Positions 10,221 to 21,018 of a stretch of DNA of 64,000 nt are shown here, piece by piece. The notes below the pieces were generated by a model. The model did no database searches. It saw nothing but the letters and a program-made list of their open reading frames with translations, and had not been told where the DNA came from. This DNA comes from Otatea glauca (taxonomy: Eukaryota > Streptophyta > Magnoliopsida > Poales > Poaceae). How positions within the stretch are numbered: the first letter of the stretch is position 1; every line of letters begins with the position of its first letter. The stretch is taken from assembly GCA_036346275.1 (NCBI GenBank), contig CM070730.1:1674309-1738308 (forward strand), written 5' to 3'. The position numbers and the translations under genes were made by a program.

Positions 10221-13010
10221 TTAGGCAGCGTGGAATGTGCCTTTTGGATGTATGACCTCATGCATCAAGAAGACAAAGAGGTGTTCTCGAATTGCCTTTA
10301 GATGGGCCTTTTTCAACGTAGTTGCATCGCTGATCTTCTTTGTACCGACGAGGGTTCGCATGTTATGGCTAATGTAGAAGGCACATAGGTTATTTCCCTG
10401 CCACTGTTGAGCGCACTACGAAAATAGAATTGGTTAGTTCTAGGGGCATTATTATGGAGTGATATAGGATTATTGTGTACTAGCGGCTACCGAAAAGTCA
10501 AAATCGTGTTTCAGCTTTGACTTGTCCTTATGTGGCCCTCCACGAAGTCTATAAACTTTGAACACTCTATGTGATTCCAAAAAAGTTAGCCTCAGCTATT
10601 CTACGAGCTACAGGAGAGTTATCTATGGAGGAAACGTGATTACCTATCGAGTAGTCTTTCGATAGGCCTCAAGTCGTGGCTGCCCTTACGTAAGGAATCA
10701 ACCTAGCTAACCCGGGTTGTTTTCTTGGTTCAAATACAATTAGAACCCAATAAAACCTACACAGGAATATCACCATGGTTAATCAACCTAACATTGAGTT
10801 TCATGTAAAGTACAAAGCAAAGTATAGCAGGTAGTGCAGCACTTACGACGGGTTGTAGGGTAGAAGTATGTACTCTGCATCGTTTTCTGCCAGTGATGCA
10901 TCATGTAATCCTCGATGTAATGAGAATTTTCGTTCATTATTTTCCACAAGACTATGTGTAGGTTGAAGAAATTCACTGGTTCTTTGTTCCTTCTTGCTTC
11001 AAGGATCATGTATCTACATACACAAAAAGCAAGGAGTTATATGATATTTATCGGTATTACACAAATGTATAGACCGTGATTGCACACACTTACAATATCC
11101 AGCATCTCATGAGCGCAGCGTCGATGCATCGAGGTTGAAGAGATTGAATAAAATGTTGAAGTCGACCGTGAAGAAGCCCCCGATGACTGGTTGAAAAGAT
11201 GCTCGTGCTTGAAGCTGATCGAGATACTCGTTATGCATGTTGCCACTGACTTTTTTTCTTGTTCCATGTACCAATCATGCAATCTAATGGAATTCGTTGA
11301 AAGTTTTTGTAGGCCCTCTTCCATTACTAAAGGCTCTCCTGGTTTGAATTTCCAGGCCAACTGGACATATTCATATTCCAGGAAATTCGTGATTTGCTTG
11401 GATCCCCCCTTGTTTCCCTTTCCACTTTTGGTCATCTTTATAGGAGAGGAGTGGGCATGAAATGTTGTATTAGCCTGCACTAATGCTTTGGTCACAATGG
11501 TGGGCCGCTTCGGTGTAGCTGGTGGCTTCGGTAGCGCTGATAGCTCTATCGCAACAGGTGGATCATGTTCTGCACGTTGCTCCGATGCTGGAGTATGATC
11601 GTCGATGAAAATGTCCCTCTTGTGCCATTGGATGAATATGTCAACGACATCCCCTAGTCCACAATGACCTTCATGTAACCCAATGCTACAAGGTGACCGT
11701 GAACAGTAGACCCTTCACTGGTTGGATGCACACGCCCTCAACTAGCCTGCAGAGGAAGAGAGCTATCGACAAGCCTCGCTTGGAGCTTGCACGGCGTGGC
11801 CTCCTGCATAACGGTACACAATTAGCTAAGACATCCAACATATTCTATCTACATAGAATTCCAGAATATGTATTACCTGGATGTCATCGACAGCAAATTT
11901 GTCGTCGTCTACGTCTGTCTCAGGAGCGAACACGCAGCTGCTCCATCGGTTAGTGGGAGTTATCTACGTCAGTGCTTCTAGGGCTTGCGCGGTCTGTGTG
12001 AGTTTGTTCGCAGTCACCCTTAGCTCTCACCTTTCCTAAAGGCTTTTTAGCTTTTCATCAAATTGCGCTTTCAGCCCTGCCTCAATATGTTCCTTAAGCT
12101 CTTCCTCAATGGAAGCTACTAGGCGTTCCACACGTTCGGCTTTGGCTCTTTTCCTACTCCAATTTATGTCGAAGTCCTATGAGAATCCCATTTTTCAAGG
12201 GAAGAAAACACTCAAGCTTCGCGTGCGACTAGGGTACTCTTTGCTTCTCAAGGCCGTTGATAGTACATCTTTCTCCCTGTTCGGTTGGAAAGAGGCTTGC
12301 GATAATTCTGAACTAAACGTGACCTACAAGAGCCCAGTATGCCATGCCACTTATAATTATGAAGCAATTACAAACTACGTAGTTCGATATCTTACTAGGC
12401 ATTGGGACACTTCCTCGTCTGCGGGGTTCCTGAAGGACACGATGCCTGAAGACGTGGTATTTGACCTCCTTCTTAGCCAGTTTCGGGTGGGCGGGTCTAC
12501 GATAGAGGTAAATGGCGAGGACGCCCTGTCAGAAGTGCCTCCTCGTCCTCCCTCCTCCATTGCTCACTCTCATTTGTGTACCCAGTGGTGCCAAGTCTGT
12601 GGGTGGTGGGTGTTACGGACCTGGAGGGTCTTGAGCCCTTCACTTTGACACACGAATTCTCCTGCTGTCTTCATCTCAACAAATTGTTTCTAATGAAACC
12701 ATACTTAGAGAATGAAGTCTTTTCCTTCTTGACGTAATTTGTGACAAGCGAGCTCTTAAAAATTTACCACACTTTTCCCGCCACTAGCAATGCGTATCGT
12801 CGTACTAGGCACACGACGTCTTCCGGGATCTCGAACGATGCAAAGATTTTTGTCACTATGTTGTTGCGCTCCTCGTCGATCAGCAACTTCCAGTATAGGC
12901 GGGTGATGGGCACTCGTTTCCATCCAACTATCCATCACAAACTCTGGAATGCGTTCACTGTCTTTGAAGGTTAGTTGGGGGCCTCGTCCTGTAGATTGAC
13001 CGTCGTGATG
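10221..13010 (-). pseudogene. Second CACTA gene, with coiled coil and Ulp1-like C48 protease end
   Basis: Read on the minus strand, several open blocks follow one another. About 12,980-12,780 gives a helical block (RVPITRLYWKLLIDEERNN) resembling the plant CACTA 'transposase 24' type. About 12,165-12,050 gives a charged coiled coil (ASIEEELKEHIEAGLKAQFD). From 11,495 come KFKPGEPLVMEEGLQKLST and LHDWYMEQEK, a pattern I know from rice CACTA proteins that end in a Ulp1 domain. The block at 11,009-10,788 has YIEDYMMHHWQKTMQSTYFYP. The last block ends at a stop at 10,221 and contains QQWQGNNLCAFYIS, where the Cys fits the catalytic Cys of C48 proteases. Several stops lie between the blocks; some gaps could be introns. 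Confidence 0.5.
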
Positions 13011-14959
13011 GAATATTGGCTCTAGGGCCTTTTATTTACGCCTTTTGGACCACGGCTTGGTTTTCCTATCTTCGGCTCATCAAATCCATTTGATGGCGAG
13101 GATTGATGGGACGTCATCTTCTTTTTTACTAGATGGTTCAAAAATGGTTTCTTTATTCTTTATAACAAGGGAAGCGATTAATACCAAAAAATGGTATTAT
13201 CTAATATCAAAGCATAAGAGCAGCTCATATTCAAGTATCTAAGCATGTATATGACAATGAACAGTCTTATCAATTAGATTTCAATACTTGAGGATTAATT
13301 ACAATAACCAATTAAAGAGATAAAAAAATTCATAAAATTTATGTCGACTAGGCAATGAATCATGTCAATTTAACAAATTGATGAACAATTGAATTACAAA
13401 GTGTGCTCTCAAGTGTTAGGCTGATGAATGTTGGACCTTCAGCCTCCTCGTCACAAGGTGTAGAATTGCTAAAGATTAATCTCTTACCTCCACTACACCA
13501 GGGTCAAATTAATCATAAGTTGAACTATACAATTATCTTAGCAAATAAGGCCTTGAACTCTTTACCTTCCTAAATTATACACCACCCCTAATACATTAAA
13601 CTCTTTCGTTGCCGTAGGATGAATGAATTACAAAAGGTGGATGGTTATGATGTTTTCTTTTTTCAAAATTAATGTGTGAACTTCTAGGAGAACCTCCAAT
13701 TACAAAAGATAAAGATTAATTCTCAAGGTTAATTGTTCTCTACTATGTGCACTGTGAATGTTAATTTGTGATCTGTGTATGTGAGATTGTGTACTGTGAT
13801 GTATGGCTAGGTACAATTCTGTTTTGCAATTATGAATGACATGTGTGAAAGTGATTAGTAGTTGAATTAGTCATATGTATTAGTACTGTTCATGTCATGG
13901 GTCACTCACTTTGAATATTGACCACTTGGCCTTTCCAACCTAGCTAATGATTAAATTAACAGGAAGTAACAATCTAGTTCAAGGCCAAACTTACTACTGT
14001 AATTATTCAATTCAGCTTCTAAAGATCCAAGTACATCATTGAGCATACAACTTGAGAAACATGGAACCCAAATTTATCATTGAACAAATGCCTCTCCACA
14101 TGCAAGGTCCCCAAGACAATTAAATTATCTAGCCCCTTTGCAAAATATTAAAGAGTACAATCAAGATATTTCGATAAATAAAAACTTGGCAAGGTCAAAT
14201 AAATTCATAAATTAACAAATGAAGATAACTAACAAAAAGAACCAGTACTGAGTGCCAACTAGTATTGCTAAATATGCAAAATAGTAAGCACAAGCAACTG
14301 CACAACTATCACAGGTGTATTTCAGGACCTTTGCAAGACAATAAAGAGTATAATCAAGATATTTTGATAGATAAAAACTTGACAAGATCAAATACGTGCA
14401 TAAATTGAACTTGTACAGTGTGGGTTACATCACAATGCCTCACTATATCATGTAGCTAATTCATATGCTCACGTCCACAAACTAATTATTAGTTGATTCA
14501 TAAGATGCAGTGACGTCTTAAAGCAAGGAATGGAACCTTAATGATTGTGACTAGCAAGTAAAAAACTAATGAAGTATATAAAGTGTTCACAGTGGAAATT
14601 GGAAGAAAAAGTGGCAAACCGCATACCCAAATCCTGTACCTACCACGACTCGAACGAACTGTTGGTATGGTCTTATTTGGAAAAAGAACTACAGTAGCCT
14701 CCATTTTTTGAGGTTTCTCGAATATGAATTGAAATTTATTCTGGGAGCACTTGTACTTACCAATATATGTGCAATCAAACAACTTAAAGTTTGCATGTTT
14801 TGAATAACCAATATAAGTCAAATTCCTTCATCATTATTTGGAAATGAACCAAAATTGTTTAATCTCCTATATATGCCTGATATATACTACTACATCTTTT
14901 AACATGTTTAGAGAAAATTTACCGAGAGTGGAGGAGGCGGTGACCGGGAGGGTGAGGAG
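13011..14959. other. AT-rich interior of CACTA element E
   Basis: Non-coding, strongly AT-rich, with no recognised domain. It separates the second gene from the nested hAT-like insert. Confidence 0.4.
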
Positions 14960-14967
14960 GCGACGAC

Positions 14968-16468
14968 CAAGGCTTAAAATCTCATTTCCGATTGACATCT
15001 CGAAGGTGGCAGGAATCCAAAATTTCACCGAGATCTCGGAATTTCGAACAAATTCCTGATGAAATATAAAAAAAATTCAAATACGTAATTTTTTGAATCG
15101 AGATTTCTACGAAATTTTTGAAATTTCGTCCAAAATTACCGAAAGCTCATCAAATTTCAACTGACCTAAAAATAGCTCAAATGATGTTAAAAAATTTCAA
15201 TTTTTTGGACGGTCCTAACACATCCATAATGTAACCATAAAATTTTACATGATTATAAATCATGAGGAATTTTCAAAAAATTCTCATAGTGGTACTATCC
15301 TGATAAAAGGCTGACGGGCAAATTTGGATTGAATGAAAAATGGAACAAATCTTGTTATAAAATTTTGAAATTTTTGGTAGATGGTCCTGATGAATAAATA
15401 GAATTTAAATAAAATTTAAGGTGATGATCAATCTTCATAAATTTTAAAAAATTCTGACAGTGCTACTGTCCTGATAAAAGCCCTACCAGCAAACTTCAAC
15501 TGAATGAAAACTGGTCGAAACAAAGTTATAAAATTTTGATTTTTTTTGTGTGGTCCTGATGCATCATAAATGTTTTCCTAAAGGTTTTAGATGATTATTA
15601 AACTTCAAAAAGTTTCAAAAATTCTGACAATGTTACGTTCTGATAAAAACCTGATGATCAATACATATATTTTCTTTAGGAATCAAAAAAGGTTTAGAAT
15701 TTTTGAACATTTTACAAAAGGGTGATAAGGAAATGCTTAAGTTCTCATAAATTTTTTTAATCATGATCAGACTCTAGTGAATTTATAAAATTCCTACGAG
15801 GGTATTGTACCATTTATGTTCTTTCTGTTTTTTATTTTTGAAATATAACAAATGAAGTTCAATGCTTATATAGATTTGATTAAGAAAACAAAAAAAATAA
15901 AAAATTTCACAATTTTATATAATGGTACTAAGGCAATTCTTAAGCTCGCATAGAAATTTTGGATCATGATCACACTCGAGCAAATTTATAAAATTCTAAC
16001 AAGGTTAATGTCTCAGTTATGATCATTGTGTTTTTAATTTTTTAAAGATAAAAAATGAAGTTCAATTGTTTTGAAAAATTTTATGTTTGATTATACACTA
16101 CCAAAGATAGTACCATAAATTTTTTAGATCATGGTAGCATGTAAAATTTTATACAAATCTGACAGTGTTTCTACTAAAATTATTAAACATCTCAAAATTT
16201 TGGTTTTTTACAATTTTTCATCGAAGATGGCTTTCTTAATGTTATTGGAACAAATATGGTCAAATTCGATCCAAAAAAGCGAAAATCCTGTCAAAAGACC
16301 GAGATTTCGGCGAGATTTGGTTAAATCTCGTTGAAATGTTCGAGATTACTGTAGCAATTTAAATTCTTTTCAATTTTTTTACCCAACAAGGATTTTAGAT
16401 CCTAATCCTAGCCAAAATTTGAAATATCGATCGAGATTTCCAAAATCTCGCCGATTTTTCAGTCCTTG
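14968..16468. mobile_element. Nested hAT-like non-autonomous element inside the CACTA
   Basis: A 1,501-bp AT-rich block breaks a GC-rich stretch. Its ends are inverted: CAAGGCTTAAAATCTC at left, CAAGGACTGAAAAATCGG at right on the minus strand. The flanking 8 bp are GCGACGAC and GCGGCGAT, an 8-bp duplication with two differences, as expected for an old hAT insertion. The interior has repeated blocks such as 'CTGATAAAAGSCTRACSRGCAAA', and no transposase. Confidence 0.55.
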
Positions 16469-16735
16469 GCGGCGATCGGGTAGGCGACAAGGTAGCGAAC
16501 GGGAGGGGGAGGAGGCGACACTTGGGAGTGGAGGATGCGGCAACCGGAAGTGGAGGAGAGGGGCGACTGGGATTGGAGGAGGCGATGACCTGGAGAGGTG
16601 TGCGACTACAGGGATAGACAATCTAGCAGTGGGGACGGCAGATCCAGCGGTTGGGAAGAGGAGGAGGTCGCTAGGGTTTGGGAGAGACGGCTTGTGTGGG
16701 AGGCTAGGGTTTGGAGAGATAGTATGCACGATTAT
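16469..16735. other. GC-rich segment interrupted by the nested hAT-like element
   Basis: Runs of GGAGGAGGCGACG-type sequence continue the GC-rich DNA found just left of 14,968. Open frames exist on both strands but match nothing known. Confidence 0.4.
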
Positions 16736-16739
16736 ATTT

Positions 16740-16930
16740 CTAGTGATGTTATCACAGACGGTTCTATAATTGAACTGTTTGTGATGTAAACATATCACAG
16801 ACGATTCTAATGTAGAACCGTGTGTGATATACACGTATTACATACGGTTCTAGATAGAATTGTCTGTAATACATGTATATCATAGATGGTTCTATAATAG
16901 AACCATCTGTGATGTCTCTGATCACAGACT
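16740..16930. repeat. Internal array of CACTA subterminal motifs
   Basis: At least six direct and inverted copies of TCACAGACGGTTCT-like motifs, the same type as the left end at 9.7-9.9 kb but 7 kb inside the element. No TAGTG terminus follows, so it is not a complete transposon end. Confidence 0.7.
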
Positions 16931-17192
16931 GCAAAATGTATCATTCTAGATCACACTGACAATTTGCTCTTAGTATTTTTAATAGAATTTCAAGTTGATT
17001 TTATGTCAAAATCATAAATGTTAGTATGTTAGCAATTGATCACAATCAATAAATATATATGCACGGTAGGTTTTGAAAAGTTCATCACAATCATCCACTT
17101 ATTTTTAAATTTAGCATTTTACACATGACAAATGAACATGATGACACCTTATAACTCTACTTACTTTTTTTTTGTATGAAAATTAGCCAGTC

Positions 17193-19921
17193 ATGATGAT
17201 TGACGCATATGTAGCTAGCTTCCTCAAGTTGTTCTTCGTAGACCATGATGGTGTTTCCGATAGAAGGCAACTCGTCAAATTGATTGTATTATTCCTCATC
17301 TACTACATTCTCAATTCCGACAATCTTCCCTTTTCTTTGAAGAACTATGTGGCACTTCTTGTTGGATGGGTAGGTTACATAGAAGACTTGAACAACTTGG
17401 TTAGTGAGCACGAACAGTTTATCTTAATATCTGACACGTTCAAGGTCCACAATAGTAACACCGTACTTGTCAACCCTCACCTACTGGAGGTGGACCCAAC
17501 GACACCGAAATAAAGAGATCTTGAATAGTATGTAGTCGAGCTCCCAAATCTCCTCTACAAACCTATAGTAGTAGCACCTCGTCGTCCCAGCGGTATTGAA
17601 CGCATCAACGCGTACAACGCTATTCTGGTTTGTGCTCTTTATATCCTGATCTCTAGTGTAAAATATATACCCATTTAAATCATATCCTTTACATGTGACA
17701 ACTGTAAATATTGGCTATTTTGCCAACCATATCAGCGTATCATGATCACTTGACGAGCTCCAAGTGACGGGCCACTCCTTCAACCATTTGTTTAACTGAA
17801 GATTGTGCTGTCTCGTGTCCAAGACTCCTACCGCATCGAATTATCTTGTCGTAGCCATTGCTTGTGTTCTTCGATATACGGGGACACTACTGCCATGTGT
17901 TGCAAAACCGTGTAATGGGCTTACGCGTAGGCAACCGGATCATGCATGATTACTTTCCTTCCGACGGTCCAAATACCATCGAGCCTCCCCTCATGGAGAG
18001 ATCGAGGCACACCTATCAGTTCGATATGAGCCATGTAATCGATGAAGAACTCAACGACATCTTCGGTTGCATAACCTTCGATAATGCTACCATCCGTCTG
18101 AGATCGATTCTGTAGGTACGACTTGAGAATTTCCATGTACCTCTCAAACGAGTACATGCTACGTAGGAACACGGGCCTGCACACCTTTATCTCCCTCACA
18201 AGGTGAACAATGATATGGACCATGATATCGAAAAACGACACAGGAAAATACATCTCAAGATTTCAGAATCAAAACCACCTCGCCGTGCAGGGCATCTAGT
18301 CCTTCAATTTCGTTGATCTTCTGAGTAATTATGTTAAAAAAATCTCCCAAACCTTGATCGGAAAAATTCTTCTAATTGCGATAAGGAGTTTCTGTGTTAT
18401 CAGCACATGGCAATCATGAGACTTCACACCATTTAATTTCAAATCTAGCATTACGTTCCTTTCCAACCGCAACATCTAAATACTTAACGATATCATAAAT
18501 AGCTCTTCCACTTAAAGGATTTGGAGCTGAACCGTCCTCGTTCCTTATATCGAATTGTTTCCTCATCTTGTGGTATGAGTGATTCCTCCAAAGGAACCTA
18601 TGGTGAAGCATGTATACGATTTTGCGCGAGTGATTCAGCCACACATTCTCGGTATCATCTAAGCAGTGAGTATAGGATTTTGCTCCTTTCGTACTCTGGC
18701 TCAACAGGTTAGCAAGGGCAAGATAATCATTTATGGTGCAAAACAACAGACAGTGCAAAGTGAAGTTCTCTCATTTGTACGCATCTCATACCTGTACCTT
18801 AGGAGCCCACAGTGTTTTCAGATCTTCTAACAATTGTGCTAGGTACACATCAATGTCGTTTCCTATTTGCCTCGACCCTTAGATAAGTATGGATAGCAAA
18901 ATGTACTTCCGCTTCATAGACAACTAAGGGAGAAGGTTGTAGATACAGAGATGCACGGACTAAGTGCTATGTCAACTGCTCATGTTAACGAATGATTCAT
19001 TCTACCTACACTCAATCCAAACCTTATATTCCTCGGTTCCGCACCGAATTCTGCAAACCTTCTATCGATGTTTCTCCACTGGAAAGAATCAGCAGGGTGT
19101 ATTAGCATTCCATCATTTTGACGCTCCTCCGAGTGCCAATGCAGCAGTTTTGTCTCCCTTGGGTTGGCAAATAAACGATTCAAACGGGGAATTACACGCA
19201 GATACCATGCCACCTTAGTATGAGATCCTTTCTTCACCTCAATGCCCTCTCCATCGTCATCTGGTTGATTCTTACGGTTGTACTAGGATGCGTTGCACAC
19301 CGGACATACATGCAAGTCTATGTACTCTTTCTAGTAGAGGATACAGTCATTCAAAAATGGATGTATTCTTTCTACTTTCATTTCCAAAGGCCAAAGAACC
19401 TTCTTGGCTTTATAGGTGGTTGTCAGCAACTAGTTTCCCTCTGGAAGCATGTCCGGTAATAAACCTAACAGTGCCATGAAACTCTTATCAGACCAATCGT
19501 TGCTCTCCTTCAATTTCAGCATTTCAAGCACGGATGACAACCTTGTGTATTTCGACTTGTAGCCCGGGAATAAAGGTTTCTCTGAGTCATCTTTCAAGCC
19601 CCAGAATTTACCATACCCTCTCTCATCACGGTTCCCTTTTGCATCGCGCAACATCTGACGTAGATTGTTATCGTGCAACATGTCCTCATCGGAAGCACAA
19701 TCGATATCATCCGGTATATATGTTAGTACTGCATGCTTTCTACATAATCTACTTTTGAAACTCTGTAGAATTAAGTGTGCTTCGATCTGGGCTGAGTTGC
19801 CAAATATCCTCAAATTATCGCAATGCATGGACAAGACATAAACTGGACCCCTTATTAAGCATATCCTCCTCTGCAGCTCTTCTATAAGCTGAGACGCTAT
19901 TAATGTACTCGGCACTCGCAC
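17193..19921 (-). pseudogene. CACTA transposase (TNP2 / Transposase_21) remnant
   Basis: Minus-strand blocks in order. From 19,921: DEDMLHDNNLRQMLRDA, YKSKYTRLSSVLEMLKLK, WSDKSFMALLGLLPDMLPEG, the classic N-terminal TNP2 pattern. From 19,237: VIPRLNRLFANPRETKLLHW and HPADSFQWRNIDRRFAEFG. From 18,758: FCTINDYLALANL and HSRKIVYMLHHRFL (core). From 18,253: FPVSFFDIMVHIIVHLVREI and SFERYMEILKSYLQNRSQTDG (DUF4218). Around 17,500-17,200: a DUF4216-like end with YGVTIVDLERVRY and DKLFVLTNQVVQVFYVTYP. The blocks are in several frames with stops, so no active protein can be made. The family assignment is firm. Confidence 0.88.
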
Positions 19922-20519
19922 GATTCGCAGTATACGTCCAGCTTCGATCTATCTACGCTACGTATATAACAATAAGTGTTAAATAATGAAGTACACTAGG
20001 AGTCACATGCATACATTATTAAATTAGAGCACAAATTAATTAGCTAAACTCTACCCTAAATCATAAACCATGCTAGATCTAAAGAACAAACGGATTTACA
20101 ATCTATATATAAGCTACATTTAAACTTACCAACCTAACTTCTTAGATCACAAATAACAAATGGATCTTTATGTAAGCTACATTTAGACTTAGCATCTTCA
20201 CTTCTCTCTTTACCTAACTAGCTACATCTTGAGTATAATACAATTAGAACCAATTACTACTTTAGATCACAAAGAATAAATGGATCTACACCAAACTAGA
20301 TATAAACCACCTTCAATTCCCTCTTTACCAAGCTAGGTCTTCAATATAACGCAATTAGAACCAATTACTAACCTTAGATCGCAAAAAACAAAAGGATCTA
20401 CAATCAGTCTTTCAAATTCACAGTCTCCTTTCATCAGATCGCCTCTCAATCGCAGCCACCTCAAAAATAGCTCAGGAAACCCTAAAAACAGTAAGTGGGT
20501 CGGGGTTCTCTGTACTTAT

Positions 20520-20913
20520 TTTCAAGAAATTATCATCATAGACAATTTTAACCAAGAACCGTTAGTAATGAGTACCATTGATGATTTTTTGGATAAAAGT
20601 GTCAGTGACATGAATGGTAGTCACACCGACAAATTTTAAAAAAATCGTCAGTGATGTGAGTTTTCATCACTGACGGTTTTTGCTAAAAACCGTCAATGAT
20701 GTGAATGTTAGTCATCACGGATGGTTTTTTGCTAAAATCATCAGTGATGAGGCTCACATCATTGACGATTTTAGTCAAAAACCGTTAGTGACGTCAATGG
20801 CAGTAATCTCTGGCGATTTTTGGCTAAAACCGTAAGTAATGATCAACTATAACAGACGATTTTTCAAAACCGTCAGTGATGAGGAGTCTAATATAAACTT
20901 TTTTATAGTAGTA
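20520..20913. repeat. Right subterminal repeat array of CACTA element E
   Basis: About ten copies in both orientations of CATCACTGACGGTTTT and variants, ending in the terminal repeat TTTTTTATAGTAGTA. The core GACGGTT is shared with the left array, but the flanking bases differ. Confidence 0.75.
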
Positions 20914-20940
20914 AAACAAGGTAAATATTATGCCTCGATG

Positions 20941-21018
20941 GATGGGATCTGAACTGCAAGAGTCGAACACGCGCCGCGGATGTCACGAGTGAAGCTCCTC
21001 CCGCTGCGCTACGCGTCC
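20941..21018 (-). other. tRNA-like sequence (A and B boxes), minus strand
   Basis: On the minus strand TAGCGCAGCGGG matches the A-box consensus fully, and GTTCGACTC fits the B box after a 31-bp gap. The segment begins GGACGCGTAGCGCAGCGGG. It lacks good acceptor pairing, so I read it as a tRNA-derived sequence (SINE head or tRNA relic), not a functional tRNA gene. Confidence 0.4.

Larger units (their letters stand above)
9678..20913 (-). mobile_element. CACTA (En/Spm-type) DNA transposon, decayed (element E)
   Basis: The left end reads CACTACTACAGAAAAAGT. The right end, read on the minus strand, is TACTACTATAAAAAAGTT; the few differences include C-to-T changes, among them the terminal base. 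The 3 bp outside each end are AAA (9,675-9,677 and 20,914-20,916), as expected for a 3-bp CACTA target duplication, though AAA is weak evidence in A-rich DNA. Both ends are followed by many copies of a short motif with a GACGGTT core. Two gene regions on the minus strand follow the usual order, transposase first (right) and second gene later (left). Stops and frame changes make both inactive. The left and right subterminal arrays differ, so a composite of two related elements remains possible. Confidence 0.75.

Noticed and set aside
12109..12648. A 179-codon plus-strand frame
   Set aside because: It runs opposite to the CACTA gene and matches nothing. The minus-strand blocks around it have recognisable family patterns.
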